From the NCBI GenBank assembly GCA_947503335.1, contig CANNCY010000003.1, positions 1 to 64,000 of the forward strand: a stretch of 64,000 nt of DNA, read 5' to 3'. Positions 47,722 through 57,606 of this stretch are shown here, piece by piece. The translations under genes and the position numbers were made by a program. Source of the stretch: an uncultured Pseudomonadales bacterium (lineage in GTDB: Bacteria; Pseudomonadota; Gammaproteobacteria; Pseudomonadales; CANNCY01). Each line of letters starts with the position of its first letter. The stretch's first letter is position 1. Under the pieces are notes generated by a model that had not been told where the DNA came from, ran no database searches, and was given only the letters and a program-made list of their open reading frames with translations.

Positions 47722-48413
47722 TAACTTTTTTCCTTTTGAGGTCGTGGGCCAAAGAGTGCCGTGCCGATGCGAAGGCAGGTACTACCCGCCGCTACTGCTT
47801 CGCCCATATCGTTCGACATGCCCATCGATAGTGTGTCTAAGTTTAGTTCAGGTATTTCACTGTTGAGCTGCTCTAGCAGATTATTCGCACGCTCGAAGGC
47901 ATTGGGCGAGTGCGCGACATGTTCTGGCGAAGGAATTACCATCAAGCCTCGCACCCTGATATAAGGTAGTGCCATCGCCGCCTTAATCAGCGAAGTTAGT
48001 TCATTCGTGTGTACGCCCGACTTAGATAATTCGTTATCGATATTTACTTGTATACAAATATGTATATTTCGCGAAGCGTTTTGACTTAATTTTTCTGCAA
48101 CTTTTAAACGATCTACCGAGTGCACCCAAGTAAAGTTTTGTGCAATATCTGCGCATTTACGGCTCTGAATAGCACCGATAAAGTGCCAGTTGATATCTAG
48201 GTTTGTAAGTGCTTGCTTTTTCTCTAGCGCTTCTTGTAGATAGTTTTCTCCAAAGTCGGTTTGACCAAGGTTGTACATTTCTTCTATTTCGGCAGCGCTG
48301 CGCGTTTTGCTGACGGCCAATAGTGTGATCTGGTTGGCATCGCGATGGCTAGCAATACAAGCCTGTTGAAGCTGTTCGCGAACCTTGTTTAAATTGGTTT
48401 CGAGATCACTCAT
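47721..48413 (-). CDS. yggS: YggS-family PLP homeostasis protein
   Basis: 230 aa from ATG 48413 (MSDLETNLNKV); the open frame extends upstream but the family start fits here. PLP lysine lies in LLAVSKTRSAAEI, with FGENYLQE, WHFIGAIQSRK and LSMGMSNDM typical of the fold-type III protein. It keeps cellular PLP in balance. First gene of the proC-yggT-metXW series. Confidence 0.94.
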   Translation of the reverse strand: MSDLETNLNKVREQLQQACIASHRDANQITLLAVSKTRSAAEIEEMYNLGQTDFGENYLQEALEKKQALTNLDINWHFIGAIQSRKCADIAQNFTWVHSVDRLKVAEKLSQNASRNIHICIQVNIDNELSKSGVHTNELTSLIKAAMALPYIRVRGLMVIPSPEHVAHSPNAFERANNLLEQLNSEIPELNLDTLSMGMSNDMGEAVAAGSTCLRIGTALFGPRPQKEKS

Positions 48414-48556
48414 TACATTGTAAGCTCTTATATCTGTTGTAGAATCGCATGAAGCGAACATACGCATACTAGCGTAAATAACAATTAGCTGTCGCGTACA
48501 TAGGAACAACAATAGACGTACGCATTGGCAGCAAATCATTGCCATAGAGGGTATGA

Positions 48557-49591
48557 ATGGATATTACTGAACTGCTTGCCTTTAGCGCTAAACAAGGGGC
48601 GTCTGACCTTCACTTATCTGCAGGGCTGCCGCCTATGATTCGTGTTGATGGTGATGTGCGTCGAATCAACTTGCCGCCACTAGAGCATAAGCAAGTACAC
48701 GCGCTGATCTATGAGATCATGAATGATAAGCAGCGTCGCGATTTTGAAGAGCTGCTCGAAACAGATTTCTCGTTTGAGGTTCCGGGTGTTGCACGATTCC
48801 GTGTAAACGCGTTTAACCATAATCGTGGTGCCGGTGCCGTATTTCGTACTATTCCTTCAAAAGTACTCACTATGGAAGAGCTTGGCATGGGCCAGGTATT
48901 TAGAGATATCTCATTGGTGCCGCGCGGTCTCGTGCTTGTAACGGGCCCAACGGGCTCGGGTAAGAGTACGACGCTTGCCGCAATGATGGATTACATCAAC
49001 GAGAATAAGTACGAACACATTCTTACCATTGAAGACCCCATCGAATTTGTTCACGAAAGTAAAAAGTGCTTGGTAAACCAGCGTGAAGTACATCGTGATA
49101 CTCATGGCTTTGAGCCTGCTCTGCGATCGGCGCTCCGTGAAGATCCCGACATCATTCTAGTTGGTGAATTACGAGATCTAGAAACCATTCGTCTAGCGTT
49201 AACCGCTGCAGAAACTGGTCACTTAGTGTTTGGTACACTGCATACAACCTCTGCTGCGAAAACGATTGACCGTGTGGTCGACGTGTTCCCTGCTGAAGAA
49301 AAGGCAATGGTTAGATCTATGTTGTCAGAATCACTTCAGGCCGTTATTTCGCAAACACTACTAAAGAAAAATGGCGGCGGGCGAGTAGCGGCACATGAAA
49401 TTATGCGTGGTACACCGGCGATTCGTAATCTGATTCGTGAAGACAAGGTTGCACAAATGTATTCTGCTATTCAGACGGGTAGCAACCTAGGTATGCAGAC
49501 TATGGATCAATGCTTAACTGATTTAGTGTCGCGCGGTTTGATTACGCGTGATATCGCTCGCTCGAAAGCGAAAAGCCCAGAAAACTTTTAA
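48557..49591 (+). CDS. pilT: type IV pilus retraction ATPase PilT
   Basis: 344 aa. Walker A GPTGSGKST (130-138), Asp box and Walker B (LREDPDIILVGELRD), His box TAAETGHLVFGTLHTTSA, and the PilT-specific C-terminal AIRNLIRED. Hexameric motor that disassembles pilin for twitching. Divergent from yggS and 40 nt before pilU. Confidence 0.97.
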   Translation: MDITELLAFSAKQGASDLHLSAGLPPMIRVDGDVRRINLPPLEHKQVHALIYEIMNDKQRRDFEELLETDFSFEVPGVARFRVNAFNHNRGAGAVFRTIPSKVLTMEELGMGQVFRDISLVPRGLVLVTGPTGSGKSTTLAAMMDYINENKYEHILTIEDPIEFVHESKKCLVNQREVHRDTHGFEPALRSALREDPDIILVGELRDLETIRLALTAAETGHLVFGTLHTTSAAKTIDRVVDVFPAEEKAMVRSMLSESLQAVISQTLLKKNGGGRVAAHEIMRGTPAIRNLIREDKVAQMYSAIQTGSNLGMQTMDQCLTDLVSRGLITRDIARSKAKSPENF

Positions 49592-49631
49592 TTGCTCGAA
49601 ATAGACGCAATCAAATAAAAAAGGACAAAAC

Positions 49632-50780
49632 GTGGAAAACTCTACAATCGAGAAAATGCTTAAGCTGATGGTAGATAAGCAAGGTTCTGACTTGTTTATC
49701 ACTGCTGGTGTTCCGCCTAGCATGAAGGTCAATGGCAAGGTTACACCAATCTCGAATAATTCACTATCGCCCGAACAGAGTAGGGCGCTAGTAGTGGGCA
49801 TGATGTCTGAAGAGCAAAAAGTAGAATTTGATGCTCATCGAGAGCTTAATTTCGCGATAAGCTCACGTGGTGTTGGTCGCTTTCGTGTTTCAGCGTTCTA
49901 TCAGCGTAATGTCTGTGGAATGGTGCTGCGTCGAATCGAAACCAATATTCCTAAGATAGAAGATCTAGGCTTGCCGCCAATTATTAAAGAATTGGCGATG
50001 ACTAAGCGTGGCTTGATCATATTTGTAGGTGCTACAGGTACCGGTAAATCTACATCATTAGCATCGATGATCGGCCATCGTAATAACAATAGCCGCGGTC
50101 ATATTATTTCAATTGAAGACCCTATCGAATTTGTTCACCGTCACGCTGGATGTATTATTACACAGCGTGAAGTGGGTTTAGATACTGAGAGCTTTGAAGT
50201 TGCGCTAAAGAACACTCTGCGACAGGCGCCCGATGTTATTTTGATCGGTGAGATTCGTACTAAAGAGGTTATGAATCACGCCATCGCGTTTGCCGAAACT
50301 GGTCACCTATGTCTTGCAACCTTACACGCAAACAATGCTAACCAGGCGTTAGATCGTATTTTGCATTTCTTTGCCCCAGAACAGCATTCGCAGCTATGGA
50401 TGGACTTGTCTCTAAACCTTAAAGGAATTGTGGCTCAGCAGCTGGTTCCAACACCTGATGGTAAAGGTCGCCGTGCCGTAATTGAGGTGCTGCTTAACTC
50501 GCCACTAGCCTCTGACCTAATCCGCAAAGGCGAAGTGCATGAGCTGAAAGAATTGATGAAAAAATCAAACGAGCTAGGTATGCAGACCTTCGACCAGGCG
50601 TTATTCGAACTCTACGATAAGGGTGAGATCACTTATGAAGACGCGCTAGCTCATGCAGACTCTGCGAACGATCTACGCCTTATGATTAAGCTGCGTTCTG
50701 AGTCAGATCCAGAGTATCTAAGTAATGCCGCAAGTGAATTCTCACTTGATGATCAAGATTTCGACGATGGGCGTTTTTAG
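49632..50780 (+). CDS. pilU: PilT-dependent retraction ATPase PilU
   Basis: 382 aa with a GTG start preceded by AAGGA. Walker A GATGTGKSTS, Walker B APDVILIGEIR and His box AFAETGHLCLATLHANNA; the acidic C-terminal tail (SEFSLDDQDFDDGRF) is typical of PilU and absent from PilT. Assists PilT in pilus retraction. The 3-prime end overlaps the convergent ruvX by 4 nt. Confidence 0.96.
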   Translation: MENSTIEKMLKLMVDKQGSDLFITAGVPPSMKVNGKVTPISNNSLSPEQSRALVVGMMSEEQKVEFDAHRELNFAISSRGVGRFRVSAFYQRNVCGMVLRRIETNIPKIEDLGLPPIIKELAMTKRGLIIFVGATGTGKSTSLASMIGHRNNNSRGHIISIEDPIEFVHRHAGCIITQREVGLDTESFEVALKNTLRQAPDVILIGEIRTKEVMNHAIAFAETGHLCLATLHANNANQALDRILHFFAPEQHSQLWMDLSLNLKGIVAQQLVPTPDGKGRRAVIEVLLNSPLASDLIRKGEVHELKELMKKSNELGMQTFDQALFELYDKGEITYEDALAHADSANDLRLMIKLRSESDPEYLSNAASEFSLDDQDFDDGRF

Positions 50781-51184
50781 AGCGTAGAGAAGTAAGACTC
50801 TACAATCAGTGCGGCGGCGTCAGCATCAATAGGATTGCTTTCAAAGTCGCCGCGGTGACCTCTCTCTTTTGCGTAAGATTTAGCTTCTGACGACGTGAGT
50901 CGCTCGTCTACTAGCTCTACCTTAAGGCCAAGCCGCCCGTGTATGCGGTTTGCAAATTTTTGCGCACGTTTACTGAGCTCAGAAACGCTTCCGTCCATGT
51001 TTAAAGGGTTGCCCACAACGACGATCTCGGGCTTCCATTCATTAACTAAAGTAGCTACCTGATCCCAGTTTGGAACGCCGTCTCTAGCCTTTAGCGCTCC
51101 AAGGGGTTGCGCGCTTTGTGTTAAAGAGTTGCCGATGGCATAACCAATCTTTTGGGTGCCGTAATCAAATCCTAGTACAAGCAT
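50777..51184 (-). CDS. ruvX: Holliday junction resolvase-like / rRNA maturation nuclease YqgF (RuvX)
   Basis: 135 aa RNase H-like fold. Catalytic acidic residues in LGFDYGTQKIGYA and IDADAAALIVE, with VVVGNPLNMDGSVSE and VDERLTSSEA. Involved in 16S rRNA 5-prime processing. Start overlaps the tonB3-like stop by 1 nt. The usual upstream partner algH/yqgE is missing here. Confidence 0.94.
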   Translation of the reverse strand: MLVLGFDYGTQKIGYAIGNSLTQSAQPLGALKARDGVPNWDQVATLVNEWKPEIVVVGNPLNMDGSVSELSKRAQKFANRIHGRLGLKVELVDERLTSSEAKSYAKERGHRGDFESNPIDADAAALIVESYFSTL

Positions 51185-52041
51185 TAGTGATTACTTAATC
51201 GGTTGCCGCGCTCAAAGCGCCATGTGCGAATAATCTCTAACCGGTCATACTCTTTTAGTAGGTTTTTATCAAAAGACGGAAACGGCGACGCCATGCCAAC
51301 AATATCTAATGCGGCCCTATCTAAAATACGGTTGCCAGAGCTATGAATGATCTTGGCGTCATATAGCCTGCCATCGGGTAGCATCGATACTAGCATTCTA
51401 AGCTCGCCATAGAGTTGTTGTGTGCGTGCCTCTTCGGGATAGTTAAGGTTGCCGATGTGTTCGATGTGTTGCTGCCAGGTTGTTAGATACTGGGCTTCGA
51501 TAGATGCCTTAGCTGACATACTAGAAAGGCGCTTGATTTTAGGGCGCTTGGCATAAAGGTTTTTTTGCTCGTCTAGCTTAGCTTTAAGCGCGGCGATTTC
51601 TTCTGCAAGCACCTGTTCTTGGTCTCTGTCATGATCGCCAATCGCTTCTTGATCGCTAATTAAGCTAGGTGCATCAGTGGCTGCCTGATTGGTTGTGGTG
51701 ACTAATCCTTGAACTTTCTGGCTGCCCTTTGTTAGCTGCTGTTGGGCTTCTGCTGCATTGGCAGCCGTGGTGCCCTGCTGGCTGGCAGTATTGTCAGTAG
51801 TAATCTCGCGCTGCTCGTCTAATTCTCCGCTGGCGAGGCTGTTTGTGTTGGCGATAAAGTCGGCTGATTCAGGCTCTTCGGTCGCGGGGGTAAGATTTAT
51901 CGTTACGTCTAATAAGCTTGTGCCCTGTGGCTCAGGCTCGAAGTCGAACGTGATACCGAAAATTAGCGCGCTATGCAGGGCTGCGGCCAGAAAAAGGGCA
52001 AATGTGAAACGTTCGCGTTGTTTATCTTTCTTATCGCTCAT
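51184..52041 (-). CDS. tonB3: TonB-family protein, TonB3-like
   Basis: 285 aa. One N-terminal membrane anchor (FTFALFLAAALHSALIFGI), then a Gln/Ala/Thr-rich periplasmic linker with a coiled coil (AEEIAALKAKLDEQK) instead of the Pro-rich spacer of classic TonB, and a TonB C-terminal domain (YPEEARTQQLYGELRMLVSM...RTWRFERGN). In Pseudomonas the tonB3 gene at this locus (between gshB and ruvX-like genes) is needed for twitching, so a pilus role is as likely as receptor energising. Confidence 0.82.
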   Translation of the reverse strand: MSDKKDKQRERFTFALFLAAALHSALIFGITFDFEPEPQGTSLLDVTINLTPATEEPESADFIANTNSLASGELDEQREITTDNTASQQGTTAANAAEAQQQLTKGSQKVQGLVTTTNQAATDAPSLISDQEAIGDHDRDQEQVLAEEIAALKAKLDEQKNLYAKRPKIKRLSSMSAKASIEAQYLTTWQQHIEHIGNLNYPEEARTQQLYGELRMLVSMLPDGRLYDAKIIHSSGNRILDRAALDIVGMASPFPSFDKNLLKEYDRLEIIRTWRFERGNRLSNH

Positions 52042-52048
52042 TACTAAC

Positions 52049-53002
52049 TTACTTATTATCTAGTCGCTTTACGATTGCTTCGATGAGTAGCTTGGTTGCG
52101 TCAATGCCCGTTTCATTGGCGATTTCGCGCGCACAGGTCGGGCTGGTAACGTTAATTTCAGTGATGTAGTCGCCAATTACGTCTAGACCAACAAATAGTA
52201 GGTCGCGCTTTTTAAGTTCAGGAATGACTTGTTCGGCTAGCCAGCGGTCACGTTCGGTGAGAGGGCGCACCTCTCCAGTGCCGCCTGCGGCGATATTGCC
52301 TCGCAATTCACCCTGAGAGGGGATGCGAGCCAAACAGTAGTCAACGGGTGTGCCGTCTACAATTAAAATACGTTTGTCGCCTTGTTTGATTTCAGGCAAA
52401 TAGGTTTGCGCCATTATTGGTGTTTGGCCAAGATTGGTAAGTGTCTCAATGATAACGCTAACATTGCTATCACCTTCTTTGGCTCTGAAAATGCCAGTGC
52501 CGCCCATACCGTCTAATGGTTTGTAAATAACGTCTCTGTGCTCGGCATGGAAGGCTTTCAATCTTTGAGAGTTGGCGCTCACTAGCACGGGAGGGCAGCA
52601 TTGAGGGAAATGTGTAGCAAAGAGCTTTTCATTGCAGTCTCGCAAGCCGTTGGGTGCGTTTAGTACTAGTACGCCTCTCTTTTGAGCGAGTTCAAGAATG
52701 TACGTGGTATATACAAAGTTCATGTCGAAAGGAGGGTCCTTTCGCATCAAAATAACGTCTAGATCAGCAAGGGGTATGCTTAGTTGGGCGTTTTTTATGA
52801 TCGGTTTGATTAGGTTTCTTTCGGTAGTAATGGGCGTTGCAAGGCCGATCGGTTCGCCGTTTAAAACATCTAGATCTTGTTGCTCGAAACAATACAGGTC
52901 AAAGCCCGCTTCTTGAGCGGCCCACATCATACCTAGCGAGGTGTCTTTTTTTGGATTGATGCCGTCGATAGGGTCAATAATAAAGCCAATTTTACGATTC
53001 AT
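52049..53002 (-). CDS. gshB: glutathione synthetase
   Basis: 317 aa ATP-grasp enzyme. N-terminal IGFIIDPIDGINPKKDTS, ATP-grasp KPLDGMGGTGIFR and C-terminal FVGLDVIGDYITEINVTSPTC are diagnostic. Joins glycine to gamma-glutamylcysteine. First of gshB-tonB3-ruvX on the reverse strand; divergent from pilG with 226 nt between them, where I see no gene. Confidence 0.97.
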   Translation of the reverse strand: MNRKIGFIIDPIDGINPKKDTSLGMMWAAQEAGFDLYCFEQQDLDVLNGEPIGLATPITTERNLIKPIIKNAQLSIPLADLDVILMRKDPPFDMNFVYTTYILELAQKRGVLVLNAPNGLRDCNEKLFATHFPQCCPPVLVSANSQRLKAFHAEHRDVIYKPLDGMGGTGIFRAKEGDSNVSVIIETLTNLGQTPIMAQTYLPEIKQGDKRILIVDGTPVDYCLARIPSQGELRGNIAAGGTGEVRPLTERDRWLAEQVIPELKKRDLLFVGLDVIGDYITEINVTSPTCAREIANETGIDATKLLIEAIVKRLDNK

Positions 53003-53228
53003 GGGTGGGGTCTTAGAATTACCTTAATAAGATCTATAATAGCCTTAAATGGCTTCATTAGTCAGTCTTGAAATTTAGCGTTGTTGTGAATTTCGCAAAC
53101 TAACGTGCAAAAGCAGGATTTTAAAGGCGAACTAATTTGGTACATCTTCAATTATGTGGTAAAACTGCGTTTCTATGGGCGTAGTAATGCTAGTATGCAA
53201 ATAAATAAAAGAGGCTTGCAGCACAGTC

Positions 53229-53615
53229 ATGACAGATAGTTATCAAAACCTTAAAGTGATGGTCATTGACGATTCAAAAACCATTCGTAGAACTGCTGAA
53301 ACACTGCTGAATAAGGTTGGGTGCAACGTACTAACCGCCGAAGATGGTTTCGATGCGTTGGCTAAAATTGCTGACAATCGCCCAGATATTATCTTTGTAG
53401 ACATCATGATGCCGCGCTTAGATGGTTATCAAACCTGCGCGCTTATCAAGAATAATGATGAATTTTCGTCGATCCCTGTTGTGATGTTGTCTAGTAAAGA
53501 CGGGCTTTTTGATAAGGCAAAAGGGCGCATCGTAGGTTCAGACGAATATTTAACAAAGCCATTTTCAAAAGCTGAGCTGTTATCGGCAATCGACAGCTAC
53601 GCTGTAAAACACTAA
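53229..53615 (+). CDS. pilG: CheY-like response regulator PilG
   Basis: 128 aa single receiver domain. Phosphoacceptor Asp58 (IIFVDIMMPRLDGYQT), acidic pair Asp14-Asp15, and Lys in YLTKPFS. In the Chp system it promotes pilus extension. First gene of the chemosensory operon. Confidence 0.94.
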   Translation: MTDSYQNLKVMVIDDSKTIRRTAETLLNKVGCNVLTAEDGFDALAKIADNRPDIIFVDIMMPRLDGYQTCALIKNNDEFSSIPVVMLSSKDGLFDKAKGRIVGSDEYLTKPFSKAELLSAIDSYAVKH

Positions 53616-53691
53616 TAAAACGTTCACCATGCATTGAGCATTGGTGACTTATGTAAGCAATCTGCCAAAATTTTGATTTGTTGGGGGGCCT

Positions 53692-54066
53692 ATGGCCAAA
53701 GTAGTAATTATCGACGATTCACCTACAGAAACAGCACAGTTGAAGCTGTTCTTAGAAGAAATTGGGCATAGCGTATTAGCGGCCGAAGACGGCGAAAGCG
53801 GTATCGAGCTTGTTAAAGCAGAGCAGCCTGAGGTTGTGCTGATGGACGTAGTAATGCCAGGCTTAAACGGCTTTCAGGCAACTAGACAGTTGACCCAAGG
53901 TGACACTACGTCTCATATACCAGTTATTATCGTGACCACAAAAGACCAGAAGACCGATCAGGTTTGGGGGCAGCGCCAGGGTGCAAAGGGTTATCTAGTT
54001 AAGCCTGTAACCGCAAAGATGCTTTCAGATGCGATTGATGAAGTTCTTAGCGGTGAGTCTGCATAA
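53692..54066 (+). CDS. pilH: CheY-like response regulator PilH
   Basis: 124 aa single receiver domain with Asp52 (VVLMDVVMPGLNGFQ) and the conserved Lys in YLVKPVT. Opposes or balances PilG in pilus control. 76 nt after pilG. Confidence 0.93.
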   Translation: MAKVVIIDDSPTETAQLKLFLEEIGHSVLAAEDGESGIELVKAEQPEVVLMDVVMPGLNGFQATRQLTQGDTTSHIPVIIVTTKDQKTDQVWGQRQGAKGYLVKPVTAKMLSDAIDEVLSGESA

Positions 54067-54078
54067 AGGGGGCTTTAG

Positions 54079-54624
54079 ATGTCTTCTAATTCAGCTTTCT
54101 ACTTACTGTCACAGTTGTCGCAGCATGGTGTGACTACGGCGAAAGGGTTGCCCGCACAGATAAACATTACTCCTCACTGGAGCGGTGTTGGATTCGCGGT
54201 GGGCGATTATCGGTTTGTGGCGCAGCCTGGCGAGCTTACCGAGTCTCTCGAGCAACCAGGGCTTACAGCTCTTCCTAGTGTGCAGTCGTATGTAAAAGGC
54301 GTTTCAAATGTACGCGGTAGATTGCTTCCGGTGATTGATTTTGCTGAGATGTTTGATATCGCTCATTCAGTTACCAGTCGAAATCGGCAAGTGGTGACCG
54401 TAGAGGTAGACGACTTCTATGCTGGGCTTGTAATTGATCAGGTAATGGGGATGCAGTATTTTCCTGAAGACAGTTTGCAAGTGCCTTCTGATTTGCCAGA
54501 GCAATTAAAGAGCGTTGTAACTGGTGAGTACGTAGACGATAAGGGCAGTAGTTGGTGGGTTTTCAGCCCAAAAAAACTTGTTGAATTTAGCAAGTTTGCA
54601 CAGGTGGCGCGTTCAGCCACGTAG
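54079..54624 (+). CDS. pilI: CheW-like coupling protein PilI
   Basis: 181 aa CheW domain (GVGFAVGDYRFVAQPGEL, VKGVSNVRGRLLPVIDF, VVTVEVDDFYAGLVIDQV). Links the receptor PilJ to the kinase ChpA. Good ribosome site (AAGGGGG) 12 nt after pilH. Confidence 0.93.
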   Translation: MSSNSAFYLLSQLSQHGVTTAKGLPAQINITPHWSGVGFAVGDYRFVAQPGELTESLEQPGLTALPSVQSYVKGVSNVRGRLLPVIDFAEMFDIAHSVTSRNRQVVTVEVDDFYAGLVIDQVMGMQYFPEDSLQVPSDLPEQLKSVVTGEYVDDKGSSWWVFSPKKLVEFSKFAQVARSAT

Positions 54625-54698
54625 TTTGCAGGCTTTCGCAACGAAGTAAGTACTAAAAATTAAAAATAAAGATTGAGTTCAATCTCAGGAGCAGAAAC

Positions 54699-56747
54699 AT
54701 GATAGGGCAAATTTCGAGCGCTCGATCAAATCCACAAATCATGGCTTTAGGAACACTGCTAGTGTTTTTGATCGCTTTCATCGGTTTCGGTCTATATCAA
54801 AATGCCAACTTTGCGGCAGAAGACCAGAAAGGGTTAGAGAAAACCGCAGAGATGCGTACTGACGCTTACCGTATCGGTGGATTGGCACGTATTGCAACAG
54901 AGGGTGACGAAGCCTCATTTGGCGAAATGTCATCGCTAATTACTGAGATGAATCGTGATTGGGCAGAGCTAAAGCAGCTTTCATCAACCAATAACATGAT
55001 GGCAGCAGATACGGTGGCACAGTTTGATAGCGCGTGGGCTACTGTAGGTCAGGCTGCTCAATCAGTTGTTGATAACCAAGATACCATTATCTTTATTCAT
55101 AATGTTGCGAACTCACTAGCAGCTAGTATTCCTGAACTTCAGCAGGAATATCAAAACATTGTAGAAATTATGTTAGAGATCGGTACCTCGCCAGATCAGG
55201 TATCTCTAGCTCAGACTCAGACGTGGCGCGCAGAACGTATTGGTCGTAACGTTGATAAGATTCTTTTAGGTCGTGATGATGCGGCAGATGCGGCAGACCA
55301 ATTTAACTACGACGCTAGTTTGTTCGGACAAACGCTTGAAGGTCAATTAGAAGGTCGTGCGAGCTTAGGTATTGCTCGAATCACAGATGAAGACGCTGTA
55401 GAAAGTTTGCAGATGGTACAAGAGCGTTTTGAATTTGTATCAAACTCGGTTGAAGAGATCTTTCAGGCAACGCCGGCAGTACTTGGCGCTCGAGTAGATA
55501 CAAATAAGGTGCTTGATGGTACGCCAGGATTAGTTGAATCTATCGAAATGCTAGAGCAAAAGATTCGTATGGCGCCTGCAGATCGATTATTTAGTCGTGA
55601 TTTCGGCGCAGGCCTAACGCTTGTAAGCGGTGCAGCCTTAGCGATGGTATTGGTGATACTATTAATCGTATTCTTCTTCTACAGAACCTCTCAAAAGCGT
55701 CTAGTACTAGAAGAAGCAACCAATGAGCGAAATGAAGAAGCGATTCTACGACTACTAAACGAAATTGGTGACCTTGCAGACGGTGACTTGACTGCAACAG
55801 CGACGGTAACAGAAGATTTCACCGGCGCGATTGCCGACTCTATCAACTTCACCATTGACCAGCTTCGTGTACTAGTATCGCGCATTAACGACACGTCGCG
55901 CTCGGTAGCCGAGGCGGCAACAGAAACCAAGTCAACAGCTCTTCATCTGGCAGAGGCATCTGATCATCAGGCGCAAGAGATTGCCGGTGCATCAGCTGCA
56001 ATTAACGAAATGGCCGTGACCATTGACCAGGTATCATCGAACGCTGCTGAATCGGCGGCGGTAGCAGAGCGATCGGTATCGATCGCTGCTAAAGGTGCTG
56101 AGGTTGTACAGAGCACCATCCAGGGTATGGATGGTATTCGTGAACAGATTCAAGAGACGTCGAAACGTATTAAGCGTCTAGGTGAAAGCTCGCAAGAGAT
56201 TGGTGATATCGTATCGCTTATTAACGATATTGCTGACCAAACGAACATTCTGGCACTGAACGCGGCAATTCAGGCATCGATGGCGGGTGACGCTGGTCGA
56301 GGCTTCGCGGTTGTTGCCGACGAAGTACAGCGCCTTGCAGAACGTTCTTCGGCTGCAACTAAGCAGATTGAGGCGCTGGTTAAAACGATTCAGGCAGATA
56401 CCAACGAGGCAGTATCGTCGATGGAATCAACCACCTCGGAGGTTGTGAACGGTGCACAGCTAGCGCAAAACGCGGGTGTTGCACTTGAAGAAATTGAGAG
56501 CGTATCAACCTCGCTTGCAGACTTGATTCAGAATATTTCTAACGCAGCACGCCAGCAGGCGAGCTCAGCGGGTCATATTTCGAATACGATGAACGTAATT
56601 CAAGAAATTACGTCTCAAACATCAACTGGTACGAATGCGACGGCTCAATCGATTGGTCAGTTAACCGAGATGGCAACCGAACTACAAGATTCTGTTGCCG
56701 ACTTTAAGCTACCTGATGAAGTTCTATTAGAAGAAACGATTGACTAA
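54699..56747 (+). CDS. pilJ: methyl-accepting receptor PilJ
   Basis: 682 aa. Membrane segments at about residues 14-32 and 300-325 flank a periplasmic region holding two PilJ-type sensory repeats. HAMP-like linker then the signalling domain with the conserved tip [20 protein letters not shown]; the Gln-Ala-Ser-Met variant is normal for PilJ. Senses pilus state or surface contact. Confidence 0.95.
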   Translation: MIGQISSARSNPQIMALGTLLVFLIAFIGFGLYQNANFAAEDQKGLEKTAEMRTDAYRIGGLARIATEGDEASFGEMSSLITEMNRDWAELKQLSSTNNMMAADTVAQFDSAWATVGQAAQSVVDNQDTIIFIHNVANSLAASIPELQQEYQNIVEIMLEIGTSPDQVSLAQTQTWRAERIGRNVDKILLGRDDAADAADQFNYDASLFGQTLEGQLEGRASLGIARITDEDAVESLQMVQERFEFVSNSVEEIFQATPAVLGARVDTNKVLDGTPGLVESIEMLEQKIRMAPADRLFSRDFGAGLTLVSGAALAMVLVILLIVFFFYRTSQKRLVLEEATNERNEEAILRLLNEIGDLADGDLTATATVTEDFTGAIADSINFTIDQLRVLVSRINDTSRSVAEAATETKSTALHLAEASDHQAQEIAGASAAINEMAVTIDQVSSNAAESAAVAERSVSIAAKGAEVVQSTIQGMDGIREQIQETSKRIKRLGESSQEIGDIVSLINDIADQTNILALNAAIQASMAGDAGRGFAVVADEVQRLAERSSAATKQIEALVKTIQADTNEAVSSMESTTSEVVNGAQLAQNAGVALEEIESVSTSLADLIQNISNAARQQASSAGHISNTMNVIQEITSQTSTGTNATAQSIGQLTEMATELQDSVADFKLPDEVLLEETID

Positions 56748-56748
56748 G

Positions 56749-57594
56749 ATGGCGGTACCCAGCGAGTCTGAACAGCTAATCTTGAGCGACGCACAGTTTG
56801 AACACTGGCGATCACTGATAGAGGCGAAGATAGGGATTTATCTATCTTCGGCTCAGAAAACGCTGTTGTCGATTCAGTTGCAAGATCGTATCTATAACAC
56901 TCAATCGACGAACCTAGAGCAATATGAATCTAGTCTTCAAGGAATTGCAGGTGTCATAGAGTGGTCTCAATTAATTGATCAAATACTAGTTCAAGAAACG
57001 TATTATTTTCGGCATCGACCTAGCTTTGAATACCTTGCTAATTTCCTACATGAGCGAATTAGTAATGACACGTTGGGTAGTTCATTCGACGCGTGGAGCG
57101 TAGGTTGTTCGACTGGCGAGGAAACCTACTCACTGGCGATGACTATCGCTGACGCTCTTAGGCTCGCAAATCTTGATTTGCCCTGGGGCGTTACAGGTAC
57201 TGATGTATCGCACAATGCGATACAACAGGCTCGAACAGCAACTTACGGGCGCAAGGCTGTGTCTGAAGTTACCGATCACGAATTAGCTTTACACTTTACC
57301 AAAAAAGACGGTAAGTACGACGTTGTTGACGAGATAAAGCGCCACGTTTGCTTTGCACAGGGTAATGTCGTTGACTTAAAGACAGCACCGGTCGTTAAGA
57401 TGGATGCAATTTTTTGTCAGAACTTATTGATCTATTTTAAGCGTTGGCGTCGACGCGATATTTTGTCGTCATTGGCAGAGCGTTTAAAACCTGGCGGTAT
57501 CTTGGTCATTGGGGTGGGAGAGATCGTAGACTGGGAGCATCCCCAGTTGCGACGAATTAGAGACGAGCGAGCGCACGTTTACATAAAATTATAA
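56749..57594 (+). CDS. pilK: CheR-type chemoreceptor methyltransferase PilK
   Basis: 281 aa from ATG 56749, 1 nt past the pilJ stop; a TTG at 56740 is the longer alternative. CheR N-terminal helices then SAM domain (SVGCSTGEETYSLAMTIAD, DAIFCQNLLIYF, VGVGEIVDW). Methylates glutamates on PilJ; counterpart of the ChpB esterase. Confidence 0.94.
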   Translation: MAVPSESEQLILSDAQFEHWRSLIEAKIGIYLSSAQKTLLSIQLQDRIYNTQSTNLEQYESSLQGIAGVIEWSQLIDQILVQETYYFRHRPSFEYLANFLHERISNDTLGSSFDAWSVGCSTGEETYSLAMTIADALRLANLDLPWGVTGTDVSHNAIQQARTATYGRKAVSEVTDHELALHFTKKDGKYDVVDEIKRHVCFAQGNVVDLKTAPVVKMDAIFCQNLLIYFKRWRRRDILSSLAERLKPGGILVIGVGEIVDWEHPQLRRIRDERAHVYIKL

Positions 57595-57606
57595 GCGTAT
57601 TTAACT

